Source: Solwaraspora sp. WMMA2056 (GTDB taxonomy: Bacteria > Actinomycetota > Actinomycetes > Mycobacteriales > Micromonosporaceae). From it: DNA of 64,000 nt. This document shows, piece by piece, positions 15,851-24,157 of this stretch. The first letter of the stretch is position 1. Each line of letters opens with the position of its first letter. The DNA lies in the NCBI RefSeq assembly GCF_030345095.1, contig NZ_CP128360.1, positions 1-64,000 of the forward strand, read 5' to 3'. Under the pieces are notes generated by a model. It made no database searches. It was not told where the DNA came from and saw only the letters and a list, made by a program, of their open reading frames with translations. Position numbers and translations under genes: made by a program.

Positions 15851-17235
15851 CGGTCACCTCCATGCTCCGGGGCGCCGTCGCCGGTCACGCCAGGTGCGCC
15901 CGCCGTCAGGTCCGGGACGCCAGCCGCCGTCAGGTCCGGGACGTCGCCGGCGGTGGAGGTGCCCGGCACCTCCAGGTCGAACAGTTGCCGCAGCAGCGCG
16001 GCGTACTGGTCACCGCCGGGTTCGGCGGCGAGTTGACGGACCCGCACGGTCGGCGAGTGCAGCAGGCGTTGCACGACCCGGTGCACGGTGTGGGCCACCT
16101 CGGCCCGCTGCTCGTCGGTCAGGTCCGGCCGGCGCTGGGCCAGCCGGCGCAGTTCGGCGCCGACCACGTCGTCGGCGCGCCCGCGCAACGCCGCCACGGT
16201 CGGGGCCACGTCCGCGCCGCGCAGCCAGCTGAGGAACGCCTCCACCTCGGCGGTGACGATCCGGCCGACGGCAGCGGTGTCGGCGGCGGCCGGCGCCTCG
16301 GTGAGCGCGTCGGCCAGTCCGTCGATGTCGATCACCGCGACGCCGGGCAGCTCACCGGCGGCCGGCTCGACGTCGCGCGGAACGGCGAGGTCGAGCAGGA
16401 CCAGCGGCCCGGTCCGGTCGCCCGACCGCCCGGCGAGGACGGCGGCGACGGTCTGCCGGGTGAGCACCGGTTCGGTCGAGGCGGTCGCGGTGATCACCAG
16501 GTCGACGTCGACCAACGCCGTGGTCAGGTCGGCGTACGGCACGGCGGTGGCGCCGTAGCTGCCGGCGAGGCGGACCGCACGGTCGTCACGCCGGTTGACC
16601 ACCTGGATCGACGCCACGCCGAGCCGGGCGAGGGTGGCGACCGCCAGGGCGCCCATCGCCCCGGCCCCGAGGACCAGCACCCGCCGGCCGAGCAGCCCGC
16701 CGGGCAGCAGATCGGCACCGACCCGCAGGGCGGCACTGACGACGCTCTGCCCGGCCCGGTCGATGCCGGTCTCGGCGTGGGCCCGCTTGCCGACCCGCAG
16801 CGCCTGCTGCATCAGCTCGTGCAGCAGGCGGCCGGTGGCGTCGGCGTCGTTGGCGACGTGGTAGGCGTCACGCAGTTGGCCGAGGATCTGCGCCTCGCCG
16901 ACGACCATGGAGTCGAGTCCGGCGGCCACCCGGAAGGTGTGCTCGACGGCGGCCTGCCCGTAGTGCACGTACAGGTGCTCGGCGAGGTCGTTGGGCTGGC
17001 TGCCGGAACGTTCGGCGAGCACCGCGCAGATGTCGGCCAGACCGCCGTGGAAGCCGGTGACCGCCGCGTAGATCTCGACCCGGTTGCAGGTGGAGAGCAC
17101 GACGGCCGCGTCGACGTACGGCTGGGCGAGCAGCCGACGCAGGGTGGCGGGCACCTCGGCCGGGGCGACCGCGAGCCGTTCCAGGGTGGCGACCGGCGTG
17201 GTCCGGTAGGACGCGCCGACGACGAGAAGATTCAT
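15847..17235 (-). CDS. hemA: Glutamyl-tRNA reductase
   Basis: 462 residues, first enzyme of the C5 route to 5-aminolevulinate. It reduces glutamyl-tRNA(Glu) to glutamate-1-semialdehyde with NADPH. The catalytic Cys is in LSTCNRVEIYA; GEAQILGQLRDAY and the NADP motif VLVLGAGAMGALA follow. The C-terminal tail is Pro/Gly/Asp-rich with a short PDLTA repeat. No glutamate-1-semialdehyde aminomutase gene lies within the window. It is coupled to rex (overlap 17232-17235). Confidence 0.97.
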   Translation of the reverse strand: MNLLVVGASYRTTPVATLERLAVAPAEVPATLRRLLAQPYVDAAVVLSTCNRVEIYAAVTGFHGGLADICAVLAERSGSQPNDLAEHLYVHYGQAAVEHTFRVAAGLDSMVVGEAQILGQLRDAYHVANDADATGRLLHELMQQALRVGKRAHAETGIDRAGQSVVSAALRVGADLLPGGLLGRRVLVLGAGAMGALAVATLARLGVASIQVVNRRDDRAVRLAGSYGATAVPYADLTTALVDVDLVITATASTEPVLTRQTVAAVLAGRSGDRTGPLVLLDLAVPRDVEPAAGELPGVAVIDIDGLADALTEAPAAADTAAVGRIVTAEVEAFLSWLRGADVAPTVAALRGRADDVVGAELRRLAQRRPDLTDEQRAEVAHTVHRVVQRLLHSPTVRVRQLAAEPGGDQYAALLRQLFDLEVPGTSTAGDVPDLTAAGVPDLTAGAPGVTGDGAPEHGGDR

Positions 17236-18032
17236 GAGCCAACCGCCTCCGCTGGGGCGTCGTCGTAGCTGGCCGGGCCGGTGGAGCCGGTCACGGTGGC
17301 GTCCAGCCCGCCGGGGATGGCGGTCAACGCCGAGCTGCGGCGCTCCCGGAACGACGCCGACTTGCGGTGCTCGTGGAACGACAGGATCTGCAGCTCGATC
17401 GCGAGGTCGACCTTGCGGACGTCGACCCCGGCGGGAACCGCCAGTACGCAGGGAGCGAAGTTGAGGATGCTGGTGACACCGGCGGCGACGAGCTGATCGG
17501 CGACCTGCTGCGCGGCGGTCGCCGGGGTGGCGATCACGCCGATCGCGATGGACTCCTCGGCCGCGACGGTCGGCAGGTCGTCGATGTGCCGGACCACCAG
17601 TCCGTTGATCTGCTCACCGACCTGGGCGGTGTCGGCGTCGAACAGGGCCGCGATCCGGAAGCCCCGGCTGGCGAAGCCGGCGTAACCGGCGAGGGCGTGA
17701 CCGAGGTTGCCGACGCCGACCAGCGCGACCGCCCGTCGGTGGGTGAGCCCCAGGACGTACTCGATCTGCTCGATCAGCAGGGTGATGTCGTAGCCGACGC
17801 CCCGGGTGCCGTACGAGCCGAGCTGGGAGAGGTCCTTGCGCAACTTGGCGGAGTTGACCCCGGCGGCGCTGGCCAGCCCTTCGCTGGAGACCGTCTCGTG
17901 ACCGGCCTCGGCGAGGGCGTGCAGGGCGCGGAGGTACTCCGGGAGTCGGGCGACCGTCGCCTCCGGGAGGTCTGGCAGCGCCGGAACGGCGTCGACCCGG
18001 CCGGACGCGCCTGGCTCGCGGTGCTGACTCAA
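17232..18032 (-). CDS. rex: Redox-sensing transcriptional repressor Rex
   Basis: 266 residues from the TTG at 18032, which has GGAG five bases upstream; a longer ATG start at 18110 would add a Gly-rich extension. The N-terminal winged helix reads LPEYLRALHALAEAG...VNSAKLRKDLSQLGSYGTRGVGY. The Rossmann domain has ALVGVGNLGHALAGYAGF for NADH/NAD+ sensing. Rex leaves DNA when NADH rises. It heads the haem operon, as in Streptomyces coelicolor rex-hemACD. An operator matching the Rex consensus lies about 120 bases upstream, so autoregulation is expected. Confidence 0.93.
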   Translation of the reverse strand: MSQHREPGASGRVDAVPALPDLPEATVARLPEYLRALHALAEAGHETVSSEGLASAAGVNSAKLRKDLSQLGSYGTRGVGYDITLLIEQIEYVLGLTHRRAVALVGVGNLGHALAGYAGFASRGFRIAALFDADTAQVGEQINGLVVRHIDDLPTVAAEESIAIGVIATPATAAQQVADQLVAAGVTSILNFAPCVLAVPAGVDVRKVDLAIELQILSFHEHRKSASFRERRSSALTAIPGGLDATVTGSTGPASYDDAPAEAVGS

Positions 18033-18141
18033 TGTGTCTCCGTGCGATGCGATAATTGACCCGCCGGCCCGGCCGGTCAGTCCGGTGCCCCCTGTGGCGA
18101 CCGCCGTCACCTGTTGTGCTATCGGGGCTCGTCAGGGTTAC

Positions 18142-18170
18142 AGCGTAGGCGCTTGTGAAGGCGTGCACAA
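18142..18170 (-). promoter_or_regulatory. rex-hem operon promoter with Rex operator
   Basis: The 18-mer TTGTGAAGGCGTGCACAA (18153-18170) fits the Rex operator TTGTGAA-N4-TTCACAA with one mismatch in the core. On the minus strand it provides a -35-like TTGTGC (18165-18170) followed, after exactly 17 bases, by a -10-like TACGCT (18142-18147). The operator therefore spans the -35 and spacer, and bound Rex would block RNA polymerase. The operator match is seen directly; the promoter call is inference. Confidence 0.72.
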
Positions 18171-18366
18171 ATCGCGATCTTGCTCAATGGCGGTGGACGG
18201 ACCGCTCTCTGCCTGCTGCTCGTCACCACTGTCACCCACTACGACAGCAGCCCCATTATTCCCAATTTCCGACTTTTTGTCGGCAGACGCTCCGGACCGG
18301 GTAGGGGCAACCCCACCCCGATCGGCCAGCCAACGCCAGTGACCGGCCGCCCCGGGGGCACATAGC

Positions 18367-19686
18367 GTGACCAACATGACCACCGCAACCCCTCCCCTGG
18401 AACCCCTGCCACGACCGGCGGCCGCACCCACCGGGGTGATGCTGCGCCGGCTGGTCACCGACTCGGGGTACGTACTCGTCGGCCTGCCCCTGGCGCTGGT
18501 GAGTTTCGTCGTCGGTGTGGTCGGCCTCTCCGTCGGGCTCGGTCTGGTCGTCACCGTGGTCGGGCTGCCGATCCTCACCGGCACGCTGTACGCCGTCCGG
18601 GGCCTCGCGCAGCTGGAACGGCACCGGATCGCCGCCATACTGCCGGCCCCGCCGGCCCGGGCCCGGTACGCCGCCGCCGGCCCGCACACCGGCACCTGGC
18701 GGCGGGTGCTGCTGCCGCTGACCGACCCGCAGTCCTGGCTCGACCTGGCGTTCGCCGTACTGCGGTTCCCGGTCGCTCTGACCAGCGCGACGGTCACCCT
18801 CACCTGGTGGGCCGCCGCGGTCGCGGGTTCGTCGTACTGGGCGTACGCCTGGCTGCTGCCGACCGAGGACAGCGACGGCCTGGCTGAGCTGCTCGGGCTC
18901 GGCGACGCGGCCGCCACCGACGTCGTCCTGCACACCCTGATCGGCCTGTTCTTCGTCGTCACCCTGCCGATCGTGGTCCGTGGCTGCGCGCTGCTGTCGG
19001 CCGTGCTCGCTCGGGCCATGCTCACCGGGATGGCCGCCATGCAGGACCGGATCAGTGTCCTGGAGGATCAACGGCAGGCCGCGGTCAGCGCCGAGGCGAT
19101 CGCCCTGCGCCGCCTGGAGCGCGACATCCACGACGGGCCGCAGCAGCGGCTGGTCCGCCTGGCGATGGATCTCAGCCGGGCCCGGGAACAGCTGGCCGTC
19201 GACCCGGACGCCGCCGGGGCGGCCCTGGACGAGGCGGTCGCCCAGACCCGGGAGACGCTGGCCGAGCTACGGGCGCTGTCCCGGGGGATCGCCCCACCCG
19301 TACTGGTCGACCGAGGGCTGCCGAGCGCGCTCGCCGCACTGGCCGGGCGTGGCCTGCTGCCTATCGACCTGTCGATCGACCCGCAGCTGGGCACGCCCAC
19401 CGACCGCCCCGGGCCGGCGGTGGAGAGCACCGCGTACTTCGTCGTGGCCGAGGCGCTGACCAACGTCGCCAAGCACAGCGGCGCCAGCCGGTGCACCGTC
19501 ACCGTGCAGCGTTTCGCCGACCGGTTGACGATCGCGGTCACCGACGACGGGGGCGGCGGCGCGCACGTCGCCAAGGGCCACGGGCTCGCCGGTCTGGCAG
19601 ACCGGGTCCGGGCGCACGGCGGGACGTTGACCGTGACCAGCCCACCGGGCGGGCCGACCGAGATCCGCGCCGAGCTTCCGGACTGA
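18367..19686 (+). CDS. Sensor histidine kinase (NarL/DesK type) with sensor membrane domain
   Basis: 439 residues. The N-terminal membrane part has about four hydrophobic segments (LVGLPLALVSFVVGVVGLSV, LVVTVVGLPILTGTLYAV, and two more around 140-220), resembling the actinobacterial sensor domain often fused to HisKA_3 kinases. Phospho-acceptor His255 sits in ERDIHDGPQQRLV. The HATPase part has EALTNVAKHSGAS and TDDGGGG...GHGLAGLADRV. The partner regulator follows 16 bases later. The start is GTG 18367; ATG 18376 is an alternative. Confidence 0.9.
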   Translation: MTNMTTATPPLEPLPRPAAAPTGVMLRRLVTDSGYVLVGLPLALVSFVVGVVGLSVGLGLVVTVVGLPILTGTLYAVRGLAQLERHRIAAILPAPPARARYAAAGPHTGTWRRVLLPLTDPQSWLDLAFAVLRFPVALTSATVTLTWWAAAVAGSSYWAYAWLLPTEDSDGLAELLGLGDAAATDVVLHTLIGLFFVVTLPIVVRGCALLSAVLARAMLTGMAAMQDRISVLEDQRQAAVSAEAIALRRLERDIHDGPQQRLVRLAMDLSRAREQLAVDPDAAGAALDEAVAQTRETLAELRALSRGIAPPVLVDRGLPSALAALAGRGLLPIDLSIDPQLGTPTDRPGPAVESTAYFVVAEALTNVAKHSGASRCTVTVQRFADRLTIAVTDDGGGGAHVAKGHGLAGLADRVRAHGGTLTVTSPPGGPTEIRAELPD

Positions 19687-19702
19687 CCGGCCGGTGATAG
19701 AC

Positions 19703-20356
19703 ATGTCAACCATGCGCGTGGCGATAGCGGACGACTCGGTACTGCTGCGGGAGGGTCTGGTCCGGCTGCTCACCGAGCACGGCCACCAGGTGGTGGCGGC
19801 GGTCGGCGACGGCCCGGCCCTGGTGGCGGCGGTGGGCACGCTACGTCCGGACGTGTCGATCATCGACGTACGGATGCCGCCGTCGCACACCGACGAGGGT
19901 CTGCGGGCCGCGGTGGCGATCCGGCGGGAGCTGCCCGGCGCGCCGGTGCTGATGCTGTCCCAGTACGTCGAGGTCTCCTACGCCGACGACCTGCTCGCCG
20001 ACCGGGCCGGCGCGGTCGGGTACCTGCTCAAGGACCGGGTCGCCGCGATCGCCGAGTTCCTCGACGCGCTGGCCCGGGTGGCGGCCGGGGGCACCGTGCT
20101 GGATCCGGAGGTGGTCGGCCAGTTGCTGGCGCGACGGCGGCGCGACGATCCGCTGCGCACGTTGACCCCGCGCGAGCACGAAGTGCTCGGGTTGATGGCG
20201 CAGGGGCGCTCCAACGGGGCGATCGCCCGTCAACTGGTGGTCACCGACGGTGCGGTCGAGAAGCACGTCAACAACATCTTCGGCAAGCTGCGGCTGCCGC
20301 CGGACACCGAGCAGCACCGCCGGGTCTTGGCGGTACTGGCCTACCTGCGTGGCTGA
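19703..20356 (+). CDS. LuxR/NarL-family response regulator
   Basis: 217 residues. The receiver domain has IADDSVLLREGLV, phospho-acceptor Asp in VSIIDVRMPPS, and the conserved Lys in GYLLKDRVA. The C-terminal LuxR HTH reads LTPREHEVLGLMAQGRSNGA and DGAVEKHVNNIFGKL. It is the output of the kinase just upstream; targets are unknown. It ends by overlapping the convergent HAD gene by 16 bases. Start ATG 19703 (ATG 19712 also possible). Confidence 0.92.
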   Translation: MSTMRVAIADDSVLLREGLVRLLTEHGHQVVAAVGDGPALVAAVGTLRPDVSIIDVRMPPSHTDEGLRAAVAIRRELPGAPVLMLSQYVEVSYADDLLADRAGAVGYLLKDRVAAIAEFLDALARVAAGGTVLDPEVVGQLLARRRRDDPLRTLTPREHEVLGLMAQGRSNGAIARQLVVTDGAVEKHVNNIFGKLRLPPDTEQHRRVLAVLAYLRG

Positions 20357-20994
20357 CCGGCCAGTGCGACGGCCTCGGTCAGCGTCCGGGCCACCGGCAC
20401 CCCCCGGGCCAGCAGCCGGTCCGGATCGGTGAAGCCACCGGCGTACAGGATGCATGTTGCACCGACGTCCTCGGCGGCGTCCGCGTCGTCGATCGAATCG
20501 CCGATCAGGACCGTGTCGGCCGGTGCCACGTCCAGCTCCGCCAGGTGCCGGGCGAGGTGTGCGGCCTTGCGGTCGCCGCCGACCGCGCCGCGCAGTCCGT
20601 CGATCCGGCGGAAGGTCGGGGTCAGTCCGTATGTCTCGACCAACGGCACCAGTTCGTCGTGGAACCACATGGAGAGCAGGGACTGGCTGCCCGGCCAGGT
20701 ACGTAGCGCCCGCTCGGCGTCCTCGGCGAGCGCACAGCTGGTCAGCCCGGCCCGGTACGCGTCGTGGAAGATCCGGTCGAGGCGACCGAACTCCTCGGCG
20801 TCGACTGCCCGGCCGAGCACGTCGGCGTAGTAGTCGGCGACCGGTCGGCGGAAGGCGACGCGGTGCTGCTGGGGGGTGAGCACCGGACCGTCGACGGTGG
20901 CGATCGCCTGGTTGGTGCAGGTGACCACCAACGACAGGTCGTCGAGCAGGGTCCCGTTCCAGTCCCACACCAGGTGCCGGTTGTCAGCGGTCAC
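20341..20994 (-). CDS. HAD-superfamily hydrolase
   Basis: 217 residues with HAD motif I VWDWNGTLLDD (nucleophile Asp), motif III Lys region GGDRKAAHLARHL, and motif IV VLIGDSIDDADAAED. It resembles phosphoglycolate-phosphatase-like enzymes; the substrate is unknown. The GTG start at 20994 overlaps the glutaredoxin-like gene stop in GTGA, so the two are co-transcribed. Confidence 0.87.
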   Translation of the reverse strand: MTADNRHLVWDWNGTLLDDLSLVVTCTNQAIATVDGPVLTPQQHRVAFRRPVADYYADVLGRAVDAEEFGRLDRIFHDAYRAGLTSCALAEDAERALRTWPGSQSLLSMWFHDELVPLVETYGLTPTFRRIDGLRGAVGGDRKAAHLARHLAELDVAPADTVLIGDSIDDADAAEDVGATCILYAGGFTDPDRLLARGVPVARTLTEAVALAGQPRR

Positions 20995-21257
20995 GGCCGC
21001 ACGGTACCGGGGCGACGCAGGTCGGCCAGGAGCCGGTCCTCCTCGACCCGCCAGTAGCCGTGCTCGCGCTCGTCGAGCAGCACCACCGGCAGTCGCTCCC
21101 CGAAGTCGCGCTCCAACTCGATGTCGCTGTCGACGTCGAGCTCCACCCACTCCTCACCGGTCTGCGCGGCGACCCGGGCGATCGCTTCCCGCGCGACCTC
21201 GCACAGGTGGCAGCCGGATCGGGTGATCAGGGTCAGACGTGGGGTGGGGCGCGACAC
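20991..21257 (-). CDS. Glutaredoxin-like thiol-disulfide protein (DUF836 type)
   Basis: 88 residues with a thioredoxin-fold CxxC in TLITRSGCHLCEVAREAI and the cis-Pro region GERLPVVLLDE. The GTG at 21257 is chosen because it places the first strand at residue 6; longer reading frames add unrelated sequence. A counterpart sits next to hemA in mycobacteria (Rv0508, from memory). It may be a mycothiol- or glutaredoxin-type redox partner. It is divergent from bldN. Confidence 0.85.
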   Translation of the reverse strand: MSRPTPRLTLITRSGCHLCEVAREAIARVAAQTGEEWVELDVDSDIELERDFGERLPVVLLDEREHGYWRVEEDRLLADLRRPGTVRP

Positions 21258-21412
21258 GCCGGGAAGCGTACCGCTTCCCGACAACCATTGCGTCGGGTAA
21301 CTGACAGCGCACAGCATGTGCGACATGCGCACGCCGTCCAGCGGAAATACTTCGTCGTTGTGTAACGGACTCCACACGCTTGGGTGACGTTGGCCCTATC
21401 ATCGCCTTGGGT

Positions 21413-21438
21413 CGACTCACCCGTTTTGCCGTGAGTCG
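21413..21438. promoter_or_regulatory. 26-bp inverted repeat upstream of the bldN-like gene
   Basis: Perfect 8-bp arms CGACTCAC (21413-21420) and GTGAGTCG (21431-21438) flank the spacer CCGTTTTGCC. It lies about 190 bases before the sigma gene and about 155 bases from the divergent glutaredoxin gene. It could be a regulator site; each arm contains a TCAC/GTGA half-site loosely like BldD half-sites, but the spacing does not match a BldD box. Confidence 0.45.
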
Positions 21439-21628
21439 CCACCCCTGCGCCCGAGGAGGCCGCTGTGCCCGTTATCGCACCGCACCACCACCTCAGGGAG
21501 GTGTGTCGGTCGACGGAGCGTTCCGCCGCCGCACCGGCGCGCGCCGGTGCCGGCACCCATCACACCGAGCCAGGTGCCCAGGCCCATCAGCTGGCCCGGT
21601 CGCCACGGGCAGGAACGGAGGACGCCCG

Positions 21629-22573
21629 ATGAGTGTCTGCTCCCCCACACTGGCCCGCCCGGCGGTCAGCCGCGAGGTGCGCGCCGCCCAGGTGGCTCTC
21701 GTCGAAGGGCTCGCCCTGCTGCGCGAGTCGATGTACGACATGCTCAGCATCACGATGCGCGGCGACGGGGGCACCCGACGCGCCAGGCAACGGACCCCGG
21801 CCCCCAACGAGGTGCCCGGCCGGCACCAGCCGGGCGGCAACGCCATGCCGATCGGCGGCACGGTGACCACCCCGGCCCGGCCGACGATGCCGACCCAGCC
21901 GGACGGCAACGACGCGGAGACCACGGTCCTGCCGGTCATCCCGGACCAGGGCGGTCGGTCCGGGGGTACGCCGCCCGGTGACCATCCGGCCCGGCCCGAC
22001 CCGTCCGACCCCGCCCGCGAGGTCTGGGGGCTGGTGGAGCGCGCTCAGGCGGGCGAGACCGAGGCGTTCGGGCTGATCTACGACCGGTACGTCGACACCG
22101 TGTTCCGGTTCATCTACTTCCGGGTCGGCAACCGGCAGCTCGCCGAGGACCTGACCTCGGACACCTTCCTGCGCGCCCTCAAGCGGATCGGCAGCTTCAC
22201 CTGGCAGGGCCGGGACCTCGGCGCCTGGCTGGTGACGATCGCCCGCAACCTCGTGGCGGACCACTTCAAGTCGGGTCGGTACCGACTGGAAGTTACTACG
22301 GGTGACGTAATGGATGCGGAGCGCGAGGATCGGGGGCCGGAGGGAAGCCCCGAGGCCGCAGTCGTCGACCACATCACCAACGTCGCCCTGCTGACCGCCG
22401 TCAAGCAGCTCAACCCCGAGCAGCAGGAGTGCATCGTCCTGCGCTTCCTACAAGGCTTTTCGGTCGCCGAGACCGCGCGGGCGATGGGCAAGAACGAAGG
22501 CGCGATCAAGGCCCTGCAGTACCGCGCGGTACGGGCGCTGGCCCGACTTCTACCCGACGGTTTCCACGCGTGA
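21629..22573 (+). CDS. bldN: ECF sigma factor, BldN-like
   Basis: 314 residues. An N-terminal extension of about 130 residues, low in complexity after residue 45, precedes sigma region 2 (EAFGLIYDRYVDTVFRFIYF, AEDLTSDTFLRALKRI) and region 4 (LNPEQQECIVLRFLQGFSVAETARAMGKNEGAIKALQYRA, read in parts). Streptomyces sigma-BldN is likewise made with an N-terminal pro-sequence and drives chaplin/rodlin and aerial growth genes. The following gene is its RsbN-type anti-sigma. ATG 21629 has GGAGGA seven bases upstream. The leader is long. Confidence 0.88.
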   Translation: MSVCSPTLARPAVSREVRAAQVALVEGLALLRESMYDMLSITMRGDGGTRRARQRTPAPNEVPGRHQPGGNAMPIGGTVTTPARPTMPTQPDGNDAETTVLPVIPDQGGRSGGTPPGDHPARPDPSDPAREVWGLVERAQAGETEAFGLIYDRYVDTVFRFIYFRVGNRQLAEDLTSDTFLRALKRIGSFTWQGRDLGAWLVTIARNLVADHFKSGRYRLEVTTGDVMDAEREDRGPEGSPEAAVVDHITNVALLTAVKQLNPEQQECIVLRFLQGFSVAETARAMGKNEGAIKALQYRAVRALARLLPDGFHA

Positions 22574-22631
22574 CGAACCCAACACGGGAAGCAATATCGG
22601 TTACCGGTAGTGATGATTCTCGCCACCGACC

Positions 22632-22660
22632 CGTAACCCAAGTGGCGAGTCAGCCGTTTC
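22632..22660 (+). promoter_or_regulatory. Candidate sigma-BldN-type promoter before the anti-sigma gene
   Basis: CGTAAC at 22632-22637 and CGTTTC at 22655-22660, 17 bases apart, resemble the Streptomyces sigma-BldN consensus as I recall it (CGTAAC, about 16 bases, CGTTGA). It sits 150 bases upstream of the rsbN-like start. It would give feedback control of the anti-sigma by the sigma factor. The spacing is one base longer than consensus. Confidence 0.4.
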
Positions 22661-22812
22661 TTGGGATGCGACCGGTGGCGCCATCGCGGCACCAGCCACC
22701 AGGCACCGCGCCAGGCGCACGGGGTGACCTCCCCAACCCGCCCGGCCGTGGTCGCACCGGACGGCGGTGACACCGTCGCCGCAGCCGTGACCTGCGAAGG
22801 GAGGTGCCCGCG

Positions 22813-23958
22813 ATGAGTAAGCTCACGCTCTTTCGCCGACGTGCCGAGCGGTTCGCACAACTTCTCGACCGTACCGACAGCAGCGGCCGGCACCACGTCC
22901 GCGATCCGCGCGACGACGAACTGGCCGGGCTCGCCGCCATCAGCCAGCGCATGGCCGAGCTACCCGCGTCACCGGTCGACGGTGTCGATCCGGACTTCCG
23001 GGCCCACCTGCGCTCGTTGCTGATCGAGACCGCCGAACGCGACGGCATCGGCGTCACCGCCCGTGCCGCCCCGGAGCACCCGCTCCCCCGCCGGTCCCGC
23101 CCCGCCCGGACCGCGGTCCGTACCGCCAAGGGTGCGGCCGGCCGGGCCGCCGGACGGGCCCGGACCCGTGCGGTGATCATCGCCACCGTGGCCGCCGGTG
23201 CCATCACCGTCTCCGGCATGTCCGCGGCCACCGAGCAGGCCCTGCCGGGCGACACCCTGTACGGGATGAAACGATCCACCGAACGCGCCCAGTTGGCGCT
23301 GGCCCACTCCGACACCACCCGTGGCCAGCTCTTCCTCGGGTTCGCCGAGGTACGGATGGCCGAAGCCCGGATCGTGCACGACCAGCCGACGGCATTCGCC
23401 GCCGTACTCGACGACATGGACGAGCAGATCCGCCACGGGGTACGTCTGCTCACCACCGCCGCCACCGAACACCGCGACCGGGCACCGCTGGACGCGATCG
23501 ACGCCTTCGTCACCGCCCAGCGGGCGACACTGCGCCAACTTGCCTCCGGTGCCAGCGCGACCGCCACCCGCGCCGCCGGCACCGTCACGTTGCTGGATTC
23601 GGTACGCGCCCGGACCCAGGCCCTGCGCAACGGGCTGACCTGTGCCCCGTCCGCGACAGTCACCAGCTACGACGTCCTCGGCCCGCTGCCGGTCACCTGC
23701 CAGCCCAACCAGCGGTCCACCACCCCCGGCAACCGGGCAGAAACTCAGCAACCGGTCCCGCCGGCGACCGAGGTGCCGACCGACGTCACCGCCACCAGCA
23801 TCGCGCCCGCCGCCGGAGCCGACCAGCCGCCGCTGACCGGTCAGCCGTCGTCCGCGCCACAGCAGCCGACCCTGGCCGAGCCGCAGGTCGGCGACGCCGA
23901 GCCGGCCCTGCCCCACACCCCCCGCCCGGCGGTCAAGGACAACCCCGGCGACCGGTGA
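22813..23958 (+). CDS. rsbN: DUF5667 anti-sigma factor, RsbN-like
   Basis: 381 residues. The N-terminal cytoplasmic part (about 1-110) is charged and should bind the sigma factor. A single TM segment (AVIIATVAAGAITVSGMSAA, about 118-138) leads to the DUF5667 signature ALPGDTLYGMKRSTE and a helical extracellular region. The tail is Pro/Thr/Gln-rich. Position directly after a bldN-like gene and the DUF5667 domain match Streptomyces RsbN. ATG 22813 has GGGAGG eight bases upstream. It likely holds the BldN-like sigma inactive until development. Confidence 0.85.
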   Translation: MSKLTLFRRRAERFAQLLDRTDSSGRHHVRDPRDDELAGLAAISQRMAELPASPVDGVDPDFRAHLRSLLIETAERDGIGVTARAAPEHPLPRRSRPARTAVRTAKGAAGRAAGRARTRAVIIATVAAGAITVSGMSAATEQALPGDTLYGMKRSTERAQLALAHSDTTRGQLFLGFAEVRMAEARIVHDQPTAFAAVLDDMDEQIRHGVRLLTTAATEHRDRAPLDAIDAFVTAQRATLRQLASGASATATRAAGTVTLLDSVRARTQALRNGLTCAPSATVTSYDVLGPLPVTCQPNQRSTTPGNRAETQQPVPPATEVPTDVTATSIAPAAGADQPPLTGQPSSAPQQPTLAEPQVGDAEPALPHTPRPAVKDNPGDR

Positions 23959-24157
23959 ACGGCAGCTGACCCGGCCAGCCATGGCGGCGGTCGCCCAGAC
24001 CAGATCGGGGCCTGACGACAGCGCGGTCGCAGGCCCCGATCGGCATGCCGGCGACGGGAACCCGCCGGCCCGGCGGGCCGACCTCGTCGCCCCGGCCCTA
24101 CGGGCTAACCTCGCTGGGAGGGCGACCGGAGCCGGTGATGGACGGAGTGATGTTGGC

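Noticed and set aside
18269-18283. CCGAC-TTTTT-GTCGG hairpin before the histidine kinase gene
   Set aside because: A 5-bp stem is too short to support a function.
21413-21438. A true BldD box
   Set aside because: The arms contain TCAC/GTGA half-sites but are 10 bases apart, unlike the compact BldD palindrome.
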